Origin: DASSKA01 sp963839365
GTDB lineage: Bacteria; Actinomycetota; Actinomycetes; Propionibacteriales; Nocardioidaceae
Direction: 5' to 3'
Length of the DNA stretch: 64,000 bases
NCBI GenBank assembly: GCA_963839365.1
Contig: CAWIUT010000009.1
Coordinates: 1 to 64,000 of the forward strand
Part shown: positions 32,588 to 41,565 of the stretch, piece after piece
Position numbering within the stretch: the stretch's first letter is position 1
Layout: every line of letters begins with the position of its first letter
The notes under the pieces: generated by a model
What the model was told of the DNA's origin: nothing
The model's input: the letters and a program-made list of their open reading frames with translations, nothing else
Databases searched by the model: none
Position numbers and translations under genes: made by a program

Positions 32588-35042
32588 CTCCGCTCCCCCG
32601 GGCCCGCAGCATCCGGCGGCCGCGGTCGATGCGCTCGACCACCGGGTTGGCCAGCACCGGCGGCACCTCTCCGCTGCCCACGAGCGCGTCCGCGCGATCC
32701 AGCCACGCCGCGTCCACCCCGACGGTCGGGAAGAACCCGCGGGCCAGGGCCATGCACCAGAGCATGCCGCTCGCGCCGAGGGCGGGCAGCATCTGGAGGA
32801 ACCGGTCCGCGAACGACGCGAGCAGCCGCTCCTGCCCGGGCCGCCAGAACGAGAAGCCGACCGGGGCAAGGCTGTGGGAGGGGATCGTGTGGTCGACGAC
32901 CGCCTGCCACGTCTGCTCCTTCGCCGTCGGGTCGGGCAGCGCGGCCCGGGCGCGTGCGGCCCGCAGCCACGCGTCCGGGGCGGAGTCCGCACCCTCGCGG
33001 GCGTCGATGTCGCCCCGGTCCACCTGGCCGAGCGCTGCCAGCCGCTCCAGCCGGCTCCATCCCAGCTCTCGCGTGGTCGCCCGGCGTTCGAGCTCGGCGA
33101 GCTGGGCAGGGGTGGCCGCCACGCGCGCGAGGGCACGCAACGCCGGGACCGCTCGGCTCGGCTCGTCGGCGAGGCGGAGACAGACGTCCGCCACCGCGGC
33201 GCACTGCGCGTCCCGGTCCTCTGCCCGCGCCCAGTAGTCGGCCGCCTGCACCGTCAGGTCCAGCACCGGCTCGAGCACGCTGCCGGTCTGCTCCCGGGCC
33301 AGCATCCCCAGCGCGCACTCGAGGAAGTGCGCTGTGCCGGACTCCCCGTGCACCAGCATGTCCCAGGCAGTGGTGACCGCGACGACTCGCCCGACCGCGG
33401 TGGGAAGGCCGCCCGCGCCGGCCGACAGCCGCCGCAACGACTCCGGGTCGGGACGCACGGAGGCGAAGGTGAGGTCGTCGTCGTTGACCAGCAGCACGCC
33501 CGAGCGGGCGGCCTCGGGCAGCGCAGTCGTCTCGTCGGTGACCTCCACCGACAGCTTCTCGCGCAGGCGCAGCGCGTCCCCCTCCGCGTCGTACAACCCG
33601 AGGTGCAGCCGGTGCGGCCGGGGCGACCCCCCGTCGGGGCCCGTGGCCACCAGCACGGGGGCGCCGTCGCGCCGTACCTCCAGCCGGTCCGTGCCCGCGG
33701 TGCCGAACCAGGCGCGGGTCCAGCTGGTGAGCTCGCGGCCGCACGCGCGCTGGACGTGGTCGACCAGGTCCGCCATCTCGGCGCTGCCCCACGCGTGCTC
33801 GGCGAAGTAGGACCGCAGGCCGGCCACGAACTCTCGCTCCCCCACGTAGGCGACCAGCTGCTTGAGCGCCGCCTGGCCCTTGGAGTAGGTGATGGCGTCG
33901 AAGCTGCCGGCGGCCGCTGCCACGTCCGGCAGGTGCCGGGCGATCGGGTGGCTCATCGGGGATGCGTCCGCCGCGTACCCGGCGAGCTCCCGCGCCGCCG
34001 TCACGCCGGCCCACGCATCGGTGAACTCGGTGACCCGCTCCGCGGACCAGTGGCAGGCCCAGTCGGCGAACGACTCGTTGAGCCAGAGGTCGTCCCACCA
34101 CCGCATGGTCACGATGTCCCCGAACCACATGTGGGCCATCTCGTGCAGCACGACCTTCGCGCGCCACTCCCGCTCGGTGAAGGTGGGTGGCTCGGCGGGG
34201 ATGAAGTTGTCCGAGAGCGTCACGCAGCCGTAGTTCTCCATCGCCCCGCTCATCTCGGGCATGAACGCCTGGTCGTAGCGGCGTTGCGGGAACCGCATAG
34301 CGAACTGCTCGCCGTAGAAGCCAAGCCCGGCGGCGGTGATGTCGAACAGCTCCTCGGCATCGCGTGCCAGCATCGGGGCGAGGCTCTGGCTGACGTAGAG
34401 CCCGAGGTCGTAGCCCCCGCGCTCGCTGCGGAGCTCGTGCAACGGGCCGGCGTTGACCACCATGTTGTACGACGAGAGCCGGGGCGTCCCCGGGAAGGCC
34501 CACACCCGCTGCTCCCCCTGCTCGTCCACGGACGCGGTGCCCGCGTTGCTGAGCACGGTCCACGCCGCCGGCGCGGTGACCGTGAACGCCCAGGTCGCCT
34601 TCAGGTCCGGCTGGTCGAAGCAGGCCCAGGCCCGACGGGCGTCGTCGGGCTCGAAGCTCGTCCACACGTAGACACTGCCGTCGGCCCGGTCCACGGAGCG
34701 GTGGATCCCCCGACCTCTCCCGGTCTCGTGCTGCACCGACCGGACGACAAGCACGTTCTCGGCCTCGAGCCCCGCCAGCCTGATCCGGCCCTCTGCGATG
34801 ACCCCCTCATCGAGAGGGGTGCCGTTGAGCACGACCTCCTCGACCTGCGCGACACAGTCGATGAACGTCTCCTGCCCCGGCTCCATGCAGGTGAACCGCA
34901 CGGTCGACGTGGACCGCAGCGCGTCACCGTCGAGCAGGCCGGTCAGGTCGAGCCCGACGTCATACCTGTCCACCTCGATGAGACGTGCGCGGCGACTCGC
35001 CTCTTCGAACGTCAACGACCTCTCGGCCGGGGAGCTGGTCAT
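32574..35042 (-). CDS. pepN: aminopeptidase N (M1 zinc metallopeptidase)
   Basis: A cytosolic zinc aminopeptidase of 822 aa that removes N-terminal residues from peptides. The substrate-binding GAMEN motif lies near residue 265 and the zinc site HEMAH near residue 298, with the downstream Glu in NESFADW. The C-terminal ERAP1-like helical domain takes up the last 330 residues. It starts at the ATG at 35042 with AGGCGG upstream; upstream in-frame codons are poor candidates. Length is normal for actinobacterial PepN. Its 3' end overlaps selD by 14 bp. Confidence 0.96.
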   Translation of the reverse strand: MTSSPAERSLTFEEASRRARLIEVDRYDVGLDLTGLLDGDALRSTSTVRFTCMEPGQETFIDCVAQVEEVVLNGTPLDEGVIAEGRIRLAGLEAENVLVVRSVQHETGRGRGIHRSVDRADGSVYVWTSFEPDDARRAWACFDQPDLKATWAFTVTAPAAWTVLSNAGTASVDEQGEQRVWAFPGTPRLSSYNMVVNAGPLHELRSERGGYDLGLYVSQSLAPMLARDAEELFDITAAGLGFYGEQFAMRFPQRRYDQAFMPEMSGAMENYGCVTLSDNFIPAEPPTFTEREWRAKVVLHEMAHMWFGDIVTMRWWDDLWLNESFADWACHWSAERVTEFTDAWAGVTAARELAGYAADASPMSHPIARHLPDVAAAAGSFDAITYSKGQAALKQLVAYVGEREFVAGLRSYFAEHAWGSAEMADLVDHVQRACGRELTSWTRAWFGTAGTDRLEVRRDGAPVLVATGPDGGSPRPHRLHLGLYDAEGDALRLREKLSVEVTDETTALPEAARSGVLLVNDDDLTFASVRPDPESLRRLSAGAGGLPTAVGRVVAVTTAWDMLVHGESGTAHFLECALGMLAREQTGSVLEPVLDLTVQAADYWARAEDRDAQCAAVADVCLRLADEPSRAVPALRALARVAATPAQLAELERRATTRELGWSRLERLAALGQVDRGDIDAREGADSAPDAWLRAARARAALPDPTAKEQTWQAVVDHTIPSHSLAPVGFSFWRPGQERLLASFADRFLQMLPALGASGMLWCMALARGFFPTVGVDAAWLDRADALVGSGEVPPVLANPVVERIDRGRRMLRARGSGAIER

Positions 35043-35286
35043 CTTCCGCCTTTCCGAGGACAACCGGTTCACCGTACTGGAGAGCCCGCCGCGTGCCCCC
35101 ACGCCACCCCGCGCGCCGCCGAGCACAGGGCACGGCAGCAGCCACACGTTCTCCTGGTTTGGTCGCTTCCGGTGGCATGACCTCCTCGTTCCGGGTTAGC
35201 CTCACATGTCGCTGTTGTCCCTCCCATCACCGCCGCGGAGGGGCCGGCACCGTCAGTCGCAGTCGTGTGGAACGGGGAATGCTCTC

Positions 35287-37293
35287 GTGGCCCAGCTCCC
35301 AGGCCGAGCCCAGCACCGACGCAGCCGCAGGGGGGGTTCTGTCCCCGTGGCTGCCCTGACCGCCGTGCTGACGGTGGTCGCGGGCCTCCTGACGCCGGTC
35401 GGAGCGGCTGTGGGTCAGACCGGCACGCTCGGCCCCGCGCCGCGGGTCCACCCGGTGCGGCACCTTCAGGACCACGGGTTCCAGCGCCTGTCGTGGTCGG
35501 CGGTGCCCGGCGCCACGTCGTACCAGGTCTTCGAGAAGTCGGCGGACTACGACAAGACGCTGCCCCGGGCCTGGAGCCTGCTGAAGAAGGTGCAGGGCAC
35601 CCGGACCACGATCTTCGTGCCCACGGGGTTCACGCGTCAGCTCGGCGTACGGGCGGTGGGGCCGCCGGACGGCAGCCATCACCAGGTCACCGCGGTCGCG
35701 GACTTCGGCACGATCTCCCGCCCGCCCGACGTCCGCACCATCGGTGGCCACCGCCGCTGGCGGACGGTGCACTGGTCCAGGCTCTACCGCGGCGTTGCCC
35801 TCGAGTCCAGCCGCACGGGCAACGGTCTGCGCGTGCGGGCAGCGAAGCAGACGGCGGCGGTGCGGATCATCGGCGAGTCCGGGCAGCGGTACGGCGCGGT
35901 GGACGTCTTCATCGGCCGGCGACTCCTGCGACACATCGACTTCGGCGCCTTCCGGCACCACGCCCGCAAGCAGTTCCGGATCCGGCTGCAGCCGGCGCGC
36001 AGCGGCCCCATCAAGATCAAGACCACGTCCAGCAAGCCCGTCCGGATCAGTGTCCTGGGACAGACCAGGACGGCCACCCAGGCGTTCGCGGAGCCGCCCG
36101 CGCCCGTCGCCTACCCCGCCGCCGACTCCTTCACGTTCAGCGGCGCCGGCTGGGGACACGGGGTCGGCCTCTCGCAGTACGGCGCCGAGGCGATGGCGCA
36201 GCAGGGCAGGTCCGCAGCCCAGATCCTGCGCTACTACTACACGGGCACCACCATCGGCAACCGGCCCGACAACCAGCTCATCGACGTCAACGTGGGCTAC
36301 CACCGGCCGCGGACGGTGGCCCGGCTCCGCGGGCTCGCGGACGGCGCCACCCTCGAGGTGTGCGCGATCTCAGCCGGATCGTGCGCCGACCGTGTCACGG
36401 TCACGGACGCCACGGCCGATGCCTCCACCGCCGGACGCGTGAGCCTGTTCCGCCAGGGAGACCGGGTTCGTGCCCGGGTTCGTGACGAGCACGGCGGGGT
36501 CCACCGGGTCACCGGGTCCGAGATCCGGCTCCGGTGGAGCGGCACCAGCACACTGGCCGGGCCGGCGTCCGTGCTCCGGCTCGGCGACGGGGACGAGTTC
36601 CGCCACGGCGAGCTGGACGTGTTCCCCTACAGCGGCAACGCACTCAACGACGTGGTCCGCGAGCGGCTGCAGGACGGGTACCTGCCCGGCGTCGCCGAGG
36701 TCCCGTCGTCATGGGATCCCGCAGCCCTGCGCGCACAGGCGATCATCGCGCGCACCTACGCCCTCAAGGAGGGCGCGACGCTCCGGGAGGGCTGCCACTG
36801 CAACCTGCGCAACTCGACGGTGGACCAGAACTACACCGGCTGGGCGAAGGAGAACGAGGGCAACGGCGTGTACGGGCAGCGCTGGCTCGACGCGGTGCAG
36901 AGCACCGCCGGCCAGGTGGTGACCTACAACGGTCGGCTGGCGGCGACGTACTACTTCTCCTCCGACGGCGGTCACACCCTGAACAGCCAGGACGTGTGGT
37001 CGTCGTCGGTGCCCTACCTGCAGTCCGTCGACGACCCGTACTCCCTGACCGCCTCGAACCCGAACCGGTCCTGGACCGCCACGGTCTCCCAGGCCCGCGT
37101 CGCGAAGGTGTTCGGGTTCCCGGTGCACGCGCTGCACGTCAGTGGCACCTACCAGGGCGGTGCGTTGCGCTCGGTGACCGCGACCGACGAGAACGGTCAG
37201 CCGCACACCATCACCCAGAAGGCCGACACCCTGCGCGGCATGTTCGGCCTCAAGTCGGCTCAGGTCCGCTCGATCTCGGAGAGCTACCAGTAG
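35287..37293 (+). CDS. secreted SpoIID/LytB domain protein
   Basis: An exported protein of about 668 aa. The proposed start GTG 35287 has GGGGA eight bases before it and gives a basic n-region (QHRRSRRGG), a hydrophobic core (VAALTAVLTVVAGLLTPVGA) and a signal-peptidase site near AVGQ. An ATG at 35206 is also in frame but would put about 48 residues before the hydrophobic core. The SpoIID/LytB domain occupies about residues 280-640: FSGAGWGHGVGLSQYGAEAMA, LPGVAEVPSSWDPAALRAQAIIARTYAL and TYYFSSDGGHT. SpoIID cleaves denuded glycan strands; the SSDGGHT and Glu-containing segments fit. It is probably a cell-wall lytic transglycosylase or its activator. Confidence 0.88.
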   Translation: MAQLPGRAQHRRSRRGGSVPVAALTAVLTVVAGLLTPVGAAVGQTGTLGPAPRVHPVRHLQDHGFQRLSWSAVPGATSYQVFEKSADYDKTLPRAWSLLKKVQGTRTTIFVPTGFTRQLGVRAVGPPDGSHHQVTAVADFGTISRPPDVRTIGGHRRWRTVHWSRLYRGVALESSRTGNGLRVRAAKQTAAVRIIGESGQRYGAVDVFIGRRLLRHIDFGAFRHHARKQFRIRLQPARSGPIKIKTTSSKPVRISVLGQTRTATQAFAEPPAPVAYPAADSFTFSGAGWGHGVGLSQYGAEAMAQQGRSAAQILRYYYTGTTIGNRPDNQLIDVNVGYHRPRTVARLRGLADGATLEVCAISAGSCADRVTVTDATADASTAGRVSLFRQGDRVRARVRDEHGGVHRVTGSEIRLRWSGTSTLAGPASVLRLGDGDEFRHGELDVFPYSGNALNDVVRERLQDGYLPGVAEVPSSWDPAALRAQAIIARTYALKEGATLREGCHCNLRNSTVDQNYTGWAKENEGNGVYGQRWLDAVQSTAGQVVTYNGRLAATYYFSSDGGHTLNSQDVWSSSVPYLQSVDDPYSLTASNPNRSWTATVSQARVAKVFGFPVHALHVSGTYQGGALRSVTATDENGQPHTITQKADTLRGMFGLKSAQVRSISESYQ

Positions 37294-38145
37294 TCACTGG
37301 TAGTCGCCGGACAGCAGCCCGGTCGCCTCGCTGACCTGAAGCGTGGTCGGCGGTCCGTCCACCGTGACGGTGTCCGGGATCTGCTGCCAGGAGCCGCCCT
37401 CGACGCGGAAGCGGGCCGAGTAGGTCACCTGCACGTGGGTGGTGACCGTGCCCTTGTGCCGGTAGGCGTAGGTGACGTCGAGCTGCGGGTACGGCGCACC
37501 CGGCTCGCTCGTCGCGGCCGAGCTCCCATCGCCGTGCACCCAGGTGTACTGCGTCGGGGTCGCGTCCACCGCGACACTGCGCCCGAGCAGCGTGATGGTG
37601 CGGGAGAAGTCCTGCGGCACCACGTAGAAGTTGGTGTCGAAGTTCACCAGCGTGGTCCCCTCGGGTTGGACGTGCACCGTGAGCTGGGGCAGGCCGATCC
37701 GGCGGATCGCGCTGAGCACCTGGGCGGGCGTGATCCGTGGCAGCGGGATCTGCGCCGCGGACGGATCGCCGGCGACGCACTCGCTGGTGATGTAGTACCA
37801 CTGGTGGTCGTCAGCGGCCAGACCCCACAGCTGCCACAGCCGAGCGTCCGGATCCACGCATGCACCAAGGACACCGCAGTCAGGTCCACCCTTCCTGCAT
37901 GCTGTCCGCCACTGGTACCGCAGATACTCGGCAGGAGCGATTCCAGACTCTTGGCTTCCGACACCCGGTTCTCCGGAGGAGCCCGGGGCCTCACAGGTCA
38001 TGCCCACATGCAGAGCGCTGTTCGATGCGGAGCCGTTGCCCATGCACGTGTCCGCGTTGGCCGGCTGGACAAGGCCAGCGCCTACGAGGAGAACGATTGC
38101 CAGGCCGGCGAGAATCGCCCCGCGACTACCAGGCGTTCGTGTCAT
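37294..38145 (-). CDS. exported protein of unknown function with PKD-like domain
   Basis: A secreted protein of 283 aa. A signal peptide (RTPGSRGAILAGLAIVLLVGAGLVQPANA) ends near residue 30 and is followed by a Cys-rich region (TCMGNGSAS, CEAPG, CRKGGPDCGVLGACV). The C-terminal half has beta-strand text with TQYTWVHGDGSS and LDVTYAYRHKGTV, similar to PKD-like surface domains. The ATG at 38145 overlaps the stop of the upstream lipoprotein gene (ATGA). It is convergent to the SpoIID gene with stops touching. I recognise no named family; a cell-surface role is likely. Confidence 0.75.
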   Translation of the reverse strand: MTRTPGSRGAILAGLAIVLLVGAGLVQPANADTCMGNGSASNSALHVGMTCEAPGSSGEPGVGSQESGIAPAEYLRYQWRTACRKGGPDCGVLGACVDPDARLWQLWGLAADDHQWYYITSECVAGDPSAAQIPLPRITPAQVLSAIRRIGLPQLTVHVQPEGTTLVNFDTNFYVVPQDFSRTITLLGRSVAVDATPTQYTWVHGDGSSAATSEPGAPYPQLDVTYAYRHKGTVTTHVQVTYSARFRVEGGSWQQIPDTVTVDGPPTTLQVSEATGLLSGDYQ

Positions 38146-38747
38146 GACACCAGGTCCAATCTCGTTACCAGCCACCGATGCTGCCTGTGCACCAGCCGAA
38201 TCGTCATGGGTTGCTTGCCGCCGTCATAGCGCTTCGCCTTTGGTTTAACGGGTCGCGTCACCAACTGGGGGGCTTCAAACACGGCGAGTTCGAAGATGGG
38301 TCTGCGATGAGGCTGCTGGGGAACCGATGCCATCGAATTGAGCCGCCAACCACTCGACTCAATGGACCCGCCCGCAGCGTAGATCGTCGTGATGTTCCGG
38401 ATGATCGCGTGACAGGAGACGCAGTTCGCCGTTCCAATGGGGCGCAACGGGCGCACATCCCCGGTCGCGGCGGAGTAGTTGATGGTCTCGATGTAGTACC
38501 GCACGAAGGCCTTGGCTGCCTTGGTGCCGCTGCCGTGGGCCACGGCCGGCAGCGTGGGCGGACCGTCCGGGCTGGGCGACCGTGTCGGTGACGGCCGGGA
38601 CGAGGAGGTCGACGGCGCGGCATCAGCCAGCGGGGTGGGCGCGGGGTTGCTGCTGCAGCCGGTCACCAGGACGGCGCAGAGCCCTGCCGCGAGCGCCACC
38701 AGCGCGGGCACCGGTCCTGGGCGGTGACGACGTACCGCTGCTTCCAC
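38142..38747 (-). CDS. DUF6318 family lipoprotein
   Basis: A 201-aa lipoprotein. The signal ends in the lipobox LVTGCSS, with Cys near residue 31 as the lipid attachment point, followed by a Ser/Pro/Thr-rich linker. The conserved domain (about 70-195) contains AAKAFVRYYIETINYSAATGD and CVSCHAIIRNI, typical of DUF6318. It is the first gene of a two-gene operon with the PKD-like exported protein. Function unknown; an extracytoplasmic partnership is inferred from overlap and export of both. Confidence 0.82.
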   Translation of the reverse strand: MEAAVRRHRPGPVPALVALAAGLCAVLVTGCSSNPAPTPLADAAPSTSSSRPSPTRSPSPDGPPTLPAVAHGSGTKAAKAFVRYYIETINYSAATGDVRPLRPIGTANCVSCHAIIRNITTIYAAGGSIESSGWRLNSMASVPQQPHRRPIFELAVFEAPQLVTRPVKPKAKRYDGGKQPMTIRLVHRQHRWLVTRLDLVS

Positions 38748-38771
38748 GGCCCAGACTCCCCCGGTCGGCTT

Positions 38772-38804
38772 CTGAGGAGCACCCCTGAGGAGCGCACCTG
38801 AGGA
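38772..38804. repeat. 13-bp period short repeat
   Basis: CTGAGGA occurs at 38772, 38785 and 38798, a 13-bp period with diverged spacer. It lies in the 245-nt gap between the lipoprotein and dinB genes. Confidence 0.6.
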
Positions 38805-38900
38805 AACCTACTCATGTCCGGCTCGTCCGGCTATCCCCCGAAAGCGGGACTGGGGACGATCAGGGCACCTGCACCGCTGCCGCTGCGGCCTCGGGCCGGA

Positions 38901-38955
38901 AACTGGTCACAGACGACAGCTCGGGACCAGCAGAAGATGTCGTTCGTGACCAGTT
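38901..38955. repeat. 10-bp perfect inverted repeat downstream of dinB
   Basis: AACTGGTCAC (38901-38910) is repeated as its reverse complement GTGACCAGTT (38946-38955), with 35 nt between. No T-run follows on either side, so a terminator function is weak; an operator is possible. The rest of the 38748-38992 gap shows nothing recognisable. Confidence 0.5.
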
Positions 38956-38992
38956 ACGCGCACCTGGTTCCGCGCCCGCACGACCGGGTGGT

Positions 38993-40051
38993 TCAACGGG
39001 AGCGCGCCTCAGCACGGGAGGAACCGGGTGGCGCCATCTCGGCACGCACCCCGAGCAGCCGGACCGGACGGCCGGCATCGACACGCGAGAGCAGCGTGAC
39101 CGCGGCGTCGGCGATCTCCTTCTCGTCGTACGTCGGACTGGGCAGGGTCAGGCTGCGGGTGCGGGTCTCGAACGGCGCGTACCTGATCTTCAGCCCCACC
39201 CGCACCGCGGGCCTGCCCTCCTCGCGCAGGTCATGGACCACCTCCTTCGCCAGCCGGCGCACCTGGTGCTGCACGACGAGCCAGTCGGTGAGGTTCTCCT
39301 GGAACGTGTGCTCGCGACCGCGGCCGTGCGCGACGTAGGGCGTTGCGTCCACCGGCGAGCTGTCCACGCCACGGCCCAGGCGGCGGTACCACGGCCCCAT
39401 CGTCGGACCGAGCGCATCGGCCAGTGTCCTGGTGTCGGCCCGGGACAGCTCCCCCACGGTCGTGATGCCGAGCCCGGTCAGCCGCTTCGCGGTCTTCCTG
39501 CCGATCCCCCACAGGGCATCGGTGGGCAGGTCGGCCATCACCTCCTGCCAGTTGCCCTCGGTCAGCCGGAAACAGCCGCGTGGCTTCCCGAACCCGGTGG
39601 CGATCTTGGCGCGGAGCTTGTTGTCGCCGATGCCCACCGAGCAGTGCAACCCGGTCGCCTCGAGCACGGCCTGCTGGATCTCGTGCGCGCGCGGCTCCGG
39701 ATCGGGCGTGGTCACCGCAAGGAACGCCTCGTCCCAGCCGAGCACCTGAACGGGCACGTCGAAGGAGCGCAGCACGTCCATCACCTGCTCCGACGCGGCC
39801 TCGTACGCCGGCGCGTCGACGGGCAGGAACACCGCATCCGGACACTTCCGGGCCGCCGTGCGAAGCGGCATCCCGGAGCCCACACCGAACTCCCGGGCGG
39901 GGTACGACGCGGTGGAGACCACCCCTCGCTCGGTCGGGTCGCCGCGGCCACCGACCACCACGGGCCGCCCCGCCAGCTCGGGACGTCGCCGGACCTCCAC
40001 CGCCGCGATGAACTCGTCGAGGTCGACGTGGAAGACCCAGTCCTGGTTCAC
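38993..40051 (-). CDS. dinB: Y-family DNA polymerase IV (DinB-type)
   Basis: A 352-aa translesion polymerase. The palm metal ligands are D10 in HVDLDEF and D107/E108 in GWDEAF. The usual aromatic DxxFF motif reads LDEFI, and the SIDEA motif reads GWDEA, so this is a divergent branch rather than the standard dinP. The HhH region (LTGLGITTVGELS) and the little-finger domain (HTFQENLTDWLVVQHQVRRL) are complete. There is no clear clamp-binding QxxLF at the C-terminus. The GTG start overlaps the ALDH stop by four bases (GTGA), an odd coupling for a repair polymerase. Confidence 0.85.
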   Translation of the reverse strand: MNQDWVFHVDLDEFIAAVEVRRRPELAGRPVVVGGRGDPTERGVVSTASYPAREFGVGSGMPLRTAARKCPDAVFLPVDAPAYEAASEQVMDVLRSFDVPVQVLGWDEAFLAVTTPDPEPRAHEIQQAVLEATGLHCSVGIGDNKLRAKIATGFGKPRGCFRLTEGNWQEVMADLPTDALWGIGRKTAKRLTGLGITTVGELSRADTRTLADALGPTMGPWYRRLGRGVDSSPVDATPYVAHGRGREHTFQENLTDWLVVQHQVRRLAKEVVHDLREEGRPAVRVGLKIRYAPFETRTRSLTLPSPTYDEKEIADAAVTLLSRVDAGRPVRLLGVRAEMAPPGSSRAEARSR

Positions 40052-41565
40052 CGTCGCCGTGGCAGAGACGACCCGCGGCCGTGCAGGAGCGTGATCAGCT
40101 GGACGAAGGCGCGGTCCGTCTTGTCGGTGCGGCGGAACGTGGTGAGCAGCATCGGCGGCTTGAACCGCTGCCGTGCAATCGCCTTGGCGTAGCAGAACTC
40201 GCGCAGCCCGTCCGCGCCGTGGATCCGCCCGAAGCCGGAGTCCCCGACACCGCCGAACGGCAGCGCGGGGATGGCGGCGAAGGAGATCACCGAGTTGACC
40301 GCGGTCATCCCCGACCGGATCCGCCGGGCCAGCTCGGTGCCGCGGCGGCGCGAGAACACCGTGGACCCGAGGGCGTAGCGGGTGGCGTTGGTCAGCCGGA
40401 CCGCCTCGTCCATCGAGGCCACCTTCTTGACCGTCATCGTCGGCCCGAAGGTCTCCTCGGTGACGGCACTGGAGTCCTCGGGTACGTCGACCAGCACGGT
40501 CGGCTGCACGAAACGGTCGCCGACCGCGCCCACGCCGCCGAGCACGGCGCGGCCCCCGCGGGCCAGGGCGTCCACGATGTGCGCACGGATGACGTCCAGC
40601 TGCTTGGGCATCGTGATCGGGCCCAGGTCGCTCTCCAGGTCGTGGTGGGCACGCAGTTCGCGGGCCTGCTCCTCGATGCGGGTGAGGAACTCGTCGTACA
40701 CCCTCTCGTGCACGTAGACCCGCTCCACCCCGATACAGGTCTGCCCCGCGTTCGACATCGCACCCCACACGGCCGCGTCCGCGGCGGCGTCGAGGTCGGC
40801 GTCCTCGTCGACCAGCAACGCGTCCTTGCCGCCGGCCTCGATGACCACCGGGGTCAACGTCTCCGCGCAGGCGGCCATCACCTTCTTGCCGGTCTCCGTC
40901 GAGCCGGTGAAGGCGAGCTTGTCCACCCCCGACCGGCACAGCGCCGCCCCGGTCGGCCCCAGCCCGGTCACCGCCTGCAGCACGGGGTGCTCGGGGCACA
41001 CCTCCGCGAACGAGCCGGCCAGCCAGGTCCCCACCCCAGGGGCGTACTCACTGGGCTTGAACACCACCGTGTTGCCGGCGGCCAGCGCGTAGATGATCGA
41101 GCCCATCGGCGTGAACACCGGATAGTTCCATGGCCCGATCACCCCGACCACGCCGAGCGGGTGGTACTCCACGCTGGCCGACTGGTTGAACATCAGCAGC
41201 CCGGGGCTCACGCGCTGCGGCCCGAGCACCTTCCTCGCGTGCTTGGCCGCCCACGCGACGTGGTCGATGGCGATCGCGATCTCGAGCACTGCGTCCGGGT
41301 GCGGTTTGCCCATGTCGCGGTGCACGACGTCGGCGAGCTGGTTGATCCGGCGCGTCAGCACGCCCTTCCACCGGTGCAGCACCTCGGCCCGCTCGTCGTA
41401 CGACAGGCCGGACCACCACGCCCCGGCCTCGCGGGCCCGGTCAACGGCGGCGCGCACGTCGTCCTCGCTGTGCACCGGGTAGACGCTGGCCACGTCCCCG
41501 GTCGCCGGGTTCAGCGACTCGAAGGTCTCTGCGGTCTGGCCGTCCGCGGTCAATGTGCTGGTCAT
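40048..41565 (-). CDS. aldehyde dehydrogenase family protein
   Basis: An NAD(P)-dependent aldehyde dehydrogenase of 505 aa. The catalytic Cys is in SNAGQTCIGVERVYV and the general base Glu in TPVVIEAGGKDA. The cofactor loop is FTGSTETGKKV. The overall text is closest to the GabD2/succinic-semialdehyde type, but the substrate is open. AGGAGGG stands 5 nt before the ATG at 41565. It is the middle gene of a three-gene operon (GMC oxidoreductase, ALDH, DinB) with four-base overlaps at both ends, so the GMC product is its likely substrate. Confidence 0.93.
   Translation of the reverse strand: MTSTLTADGQTAETFESLNPATGDVASVYPVHSEDDVRAAVDRAREAGAWWSGLSYDERAEVLHRWKGVLTRRINQLADVVHRDMGKPHPDAVLEIAIAIDHVAWAAKHARKVLGPQRVSPGLLMFNQSASVEYHPLGVVGVIGPWNYPVFTPMGSIIYALAAGNTVVFKPSEYAPGVGTWLAGSFAEVCPEHPVLQAVTGLGPTGAALCRSGVDKLAFTGSTETGKKVMAACAETLTPVVIEAGGKDALLVDEDADLDAAADAAVWGAMSNAGQTCIGVERVYVHERVYDEFLTRIEEQARELRAHHDLESDLGPITMPKQLDVIRAHIVDALARGGRAVLGGVGAVGDRFVQPTVLVDVPEDSSAVTEETFGPTMTVKKVASMDEAVRLTNATRYALGSTVFSRRRGTELARRIRSGMTAVNSVISFAAIPALPFGGVGDSGFGRIHGADGLREFCYAKAIARQRFKPPMLLTTFRRTDKTDRAFVQLITLLHGRGSSLPRRR

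Noticed and set aside
38960..39010. tRNA-like text (GGTTCAACGGGAG)
   Set aside because: No acceptor or anticodon arm can be paired, and the region is the 3' end of dinB.
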